From Streptomyces sp. NRRL F-2664 (GTDB lineage: Bacteria > Actinomycetota > Actinomycetes > Streptomycetales > Streptomycetaceae): a DNA stretch of 64,000 nt. The DNA lies in NCBI RefSeq assembly GCF_000719345.1, contig NZ_JOFX01000010.1:1-64000 (forward strand), read 5' to 3'. Made by a program: the position numbers and the translations under genes. Positions 62,664 to 64,000 of this stretch are shown piece after piece; the stretch's first letter is position 1; the number at the start of each line of letters is the position of its first letter. The notes beneath the pieces were generated by a model that worked only from the letters and a program-made list of their open reading frames with translations, did not search any database and was not told where the DNA came from.

Positions 62664-63869
62664 TTACTCCTTGAGGACGACCGCCTGCCCCGCGACGACG
62701 AGCAGGACGTGCTCGCACTCGCCCGCGACCGCTGCGTTCAGCCGGCCGAGCCCGTCACGGAAACGCCGGCCCGAGGCGGTCGCCGGGACCACGCCCGAGC
62801 CGACTTCGTTGCTCACCAGCACCACCTGACGACGCGTCGCGCGCACGGCCGCCACCAGGTCCGCGGTCCGCTCGCCCAGCAGACGCCGGCCGCGCTCGGC
62901 CCACACCTCGTCGTCCCAGGCCCCGGCCCCGTCCATGGCGTCGGTCAGCCACAGCGCCAGGCAGTCGATCAGCAGCGGCGGGCCGTCGGCGGCGAGCAGC
63001 GGCACCAGGTCGCACGTCTCCACCGTCCGCCAGCTCGCCGGCCGACGCTCCCGGTGCAGGCCGACCCGGCGCGCCCACTCCGCGTCCCCGTGCCGGGCAC
63101 CGCCGGTGGCCACGTAGACCACCTCGGGGAAGGCCTCCAGCCGCCGCTCCGCCTCCATCGACTTGCCCGACCGGGCCCCGCCCAGCACCAGCGTGCGGCG
63201 CGGCAGCTCCGGCACCGCGTGGTACTCCCCGGCGAGCACCGTGGTCCCGTCCGGCACCGCCCGCGCCCCCGCGGCCGCCAGCCGGCGCTCCAGCTCCCGG
63301 CCCGGCGGCACGTCGTGGTCGAGGTGGACGGCGATCACGTCCGTGGCAACACCGACCGCCCCGCTCGCCCGCAGCCGGGCCAGCGCCTCCGGCCGGCCCG
63401 CCACGTCGGCGAGCACCACGTCGTACGGGCGCAGCCCGCGCCGGCCGTCGGTCCCGGCCGGCGCCCCGCCGGGCGGCAGGTACAGCAGCCGGCCGCCGTC
63501 CGGGCCGGTCACCTCGTATCCGGTGCCCGGCGCGTCCATCGGAACCGCCCGGACCCGGTGCCCGGAGATCACCGCCAGCTCCTGCCCGTCCGGCACCCGG
63601 CCGGCGGTCGGCAGCCCCGGTGGCAGCTCCACCGCCGGCCCGTCGTGCGGATGGGTCAGCAGGACCTGCCGCACCCCCGCCAGCGAATGCCCCGCCCGGG
63701 CGCCGGCCAGCACCGCCCCCGGGGTGAGATCCAGCAGCAGCGCCCCGTCGACGAGGACCGCCGTGGCCGCGCGGGAGCGCGGTCCCACGGAGGCGGCGCA
63801 GGCGGCGCAGGGGCAGCCGGGGCGGGGCAGCCCCTCGGGGGTACCGGTGCCGAGCAGAGTGAGTTCCAC
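62664..63869 (-). CDS. cobU: Metallo-beta-lactamase-fold/CobU fusion (adenosylcobinamide kinase/guanylyltransferase)
   Basis: The 401-aa protein combines two domains. Residues ~1-225 have a metallo-hydrolase pattern in reduced form (LLGTGTPEGLPRPGCPCAACAAS, VLLTHPHDG in place of HxHxDH, IAVHLDHDVPPG). Residues ~235-401 are CobU: LVLGGARSGKSMEAERRL (P-loop), VVYVATGGARHGDAEWARRVGLHRERRPASWRTVE (GMP-accepting His in RVGLHRERRP) and LLIDCLALWLT, LVSNEVGSGVVP. It should phosphorylate and guanylylate adenosylcobinamide. The start GTG 63869 has GGAGG 9 nt upstream. The LTHPHDG form lacks the full metal motif, so hydrolase activity is unsure. cobT follows. Confidence 0.9.
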   Translation of the reverse strand: MELTLLGTGTPEGLPRPGCPCAACAASVGPRSRAATAVLVDGALLLDLTPGAVLAGARAGHSLAGVRQVLLTHPHDGPAVELPPGLPTAGRVPDGQELAVISGHRVRAVPMDAPGTGYEVTGPDGGRLLYLPPGGAPAGTDGRRGLRPYDVVLADVAGRPEALARLRASGAVGVATDVIAVHLDHDVPPGRELERRLAAAGARAVPDGTTVLAGEYHAVPELPRRTLVLGGARSGKSMEAERRLEAFPEVVYVATGGARHGDAEWARRVGLHRERRPASWRTVETCDLVPLLAADGPPLLIDCLALWLTDAMDGAGAWDDEVWAERGRRLLGERTADLVAAVRATRRQVVLVSNEVGSGVVPATASGRRFRDGLGRLNAAVAGECEHVLLVVAGQAVVLKE

Positions 63870-63973
63870 AGGATGATCCTCCCGCGTCACGGAGACTGCT
63901 GCGCGCCCGGTTACTCTGCGGGCACACTCAAGGCGAGAAGCGTGTGAGCAGCGGACGAGCAACGGAGGCGGAC

Positions 63974-64000
63974 ATGGCGTGGACGTGGCGGTTCGAGACG
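63974..64000 (+). CDS. Start of a gene cut by the window end
   Basis: ATG 63974 is preceded by CGGAGG (63963-63968) at 5 nt and opens MAWTWRFET before the window ends. It is divergent from the cob operon. Nine codons are too few to name a family; the position, codon use and binding site support a real gene. Confidence 0.6.

Noticed and set aside
63870..63973. Cobalamin riboswitch before the cob genes
   Set aside because: The 104-bp gap is too short and has no B12-box-like sequence; only divergent promoters are expected.
1..64000. tRNA, rRNA, insertion sequences, phage attachment sites or replication origin
   Set aside because: No transposase, integrase or DnaA-box cluster, and no rRNA or tRNA consensus was found on reading; the region looks like stable core chromosome.

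Overview
The window is about 72% G+C, uses GTG, TTG and ATG starts and third-position G/C throughout, and carries a gene set typical of a Streptomyces chromosome core: type I and type II glutamine synthetases with GlnR operators, lipA/lipB, a homodimeric aceE with lpd and a two-lipoyl E2, pepA, and GH13 amylases. From memory, the gene content and order recall the SCO2170-SCO2230 part of the S. coelicolor core (run here in the opposite direction). The strain was not identified.

Layout. 0.4-7.6 kb: starch degradation, with a secreted alpha-amylase behind a MalR-like operator and a giant secreted amylase-pullulanase. 7.6-16 kb: minus-strand accessory genes (acetyltransferase; a TetR/ferredoxin-reductase/metal-hydrolase operon; a lipoprotein; a sigma-like membrane protein; a tyrosine phosphatase; a rhomboid-like protein). 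16-18.4 kb: a His-rich membrane protein and a PepSY reductase-like protein. 18.4-21.5 kb: a winged-helix regulator, a 39-codon small ORF, a DUF6891-like protein and glnII with a four-half-site GlnR operator. 21.6-33 kb: oxidoreductase, a frameshifted MocR gene plus MarR regulator opposite an alpha/beta hydrolase, ArsC-like protein, PP2C phosphatase, VIT1 transporter, epimerase, FAD amine-oxidase-like enzyme and an HTH/TPR regulator. 33-39.4 kb: lipB, lipA, small proteins, RDD protein, glnA with its GlnR operator, and a secreted Gly/Asn/Trp repeat protein. 39.4-50.5 kb: TetR/SDR pair, DUF4240 protein, aceE with its own GntR regulator and operator, sucB, lpdA, pepA.

50.8-57.5 kb is the most unusual part: five plus-strand genes encoding an Agd3-like (CE18) deacetylase, a PelF-like GT4 transferase with a DUF3492-type N-terminus, a polytopic membrane protein, a spherulin-4 (GH135) protein and a lipoprotein GH114 polygalactosaminidase. 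The last four overlap at GTGA/ATGA junctions. This is the enzyme set of the fungal galactosaminogalactan cluster (agd3, gtb3, sph3, ega3) without the epimerase, and overlaps with Pel. It is a candidate cationic galactosamine exopolysaccharide system. 57.6-64 kb: orphan sensor kinase, a rhomboid-like protein coupled to a DUF2156/MprF-like protein, cobT, and an MBL-CobU fusion.

How it fits together: lipA/lipB make the lipoyl cofactor used by the E2 encoded 10 kb away, whose partners aceE and lpdA flank it. The two glutamine synthetases 16 kb apart share GlnR control. Several convergent gene pairs are separated by long, nearly perfect hairpins.
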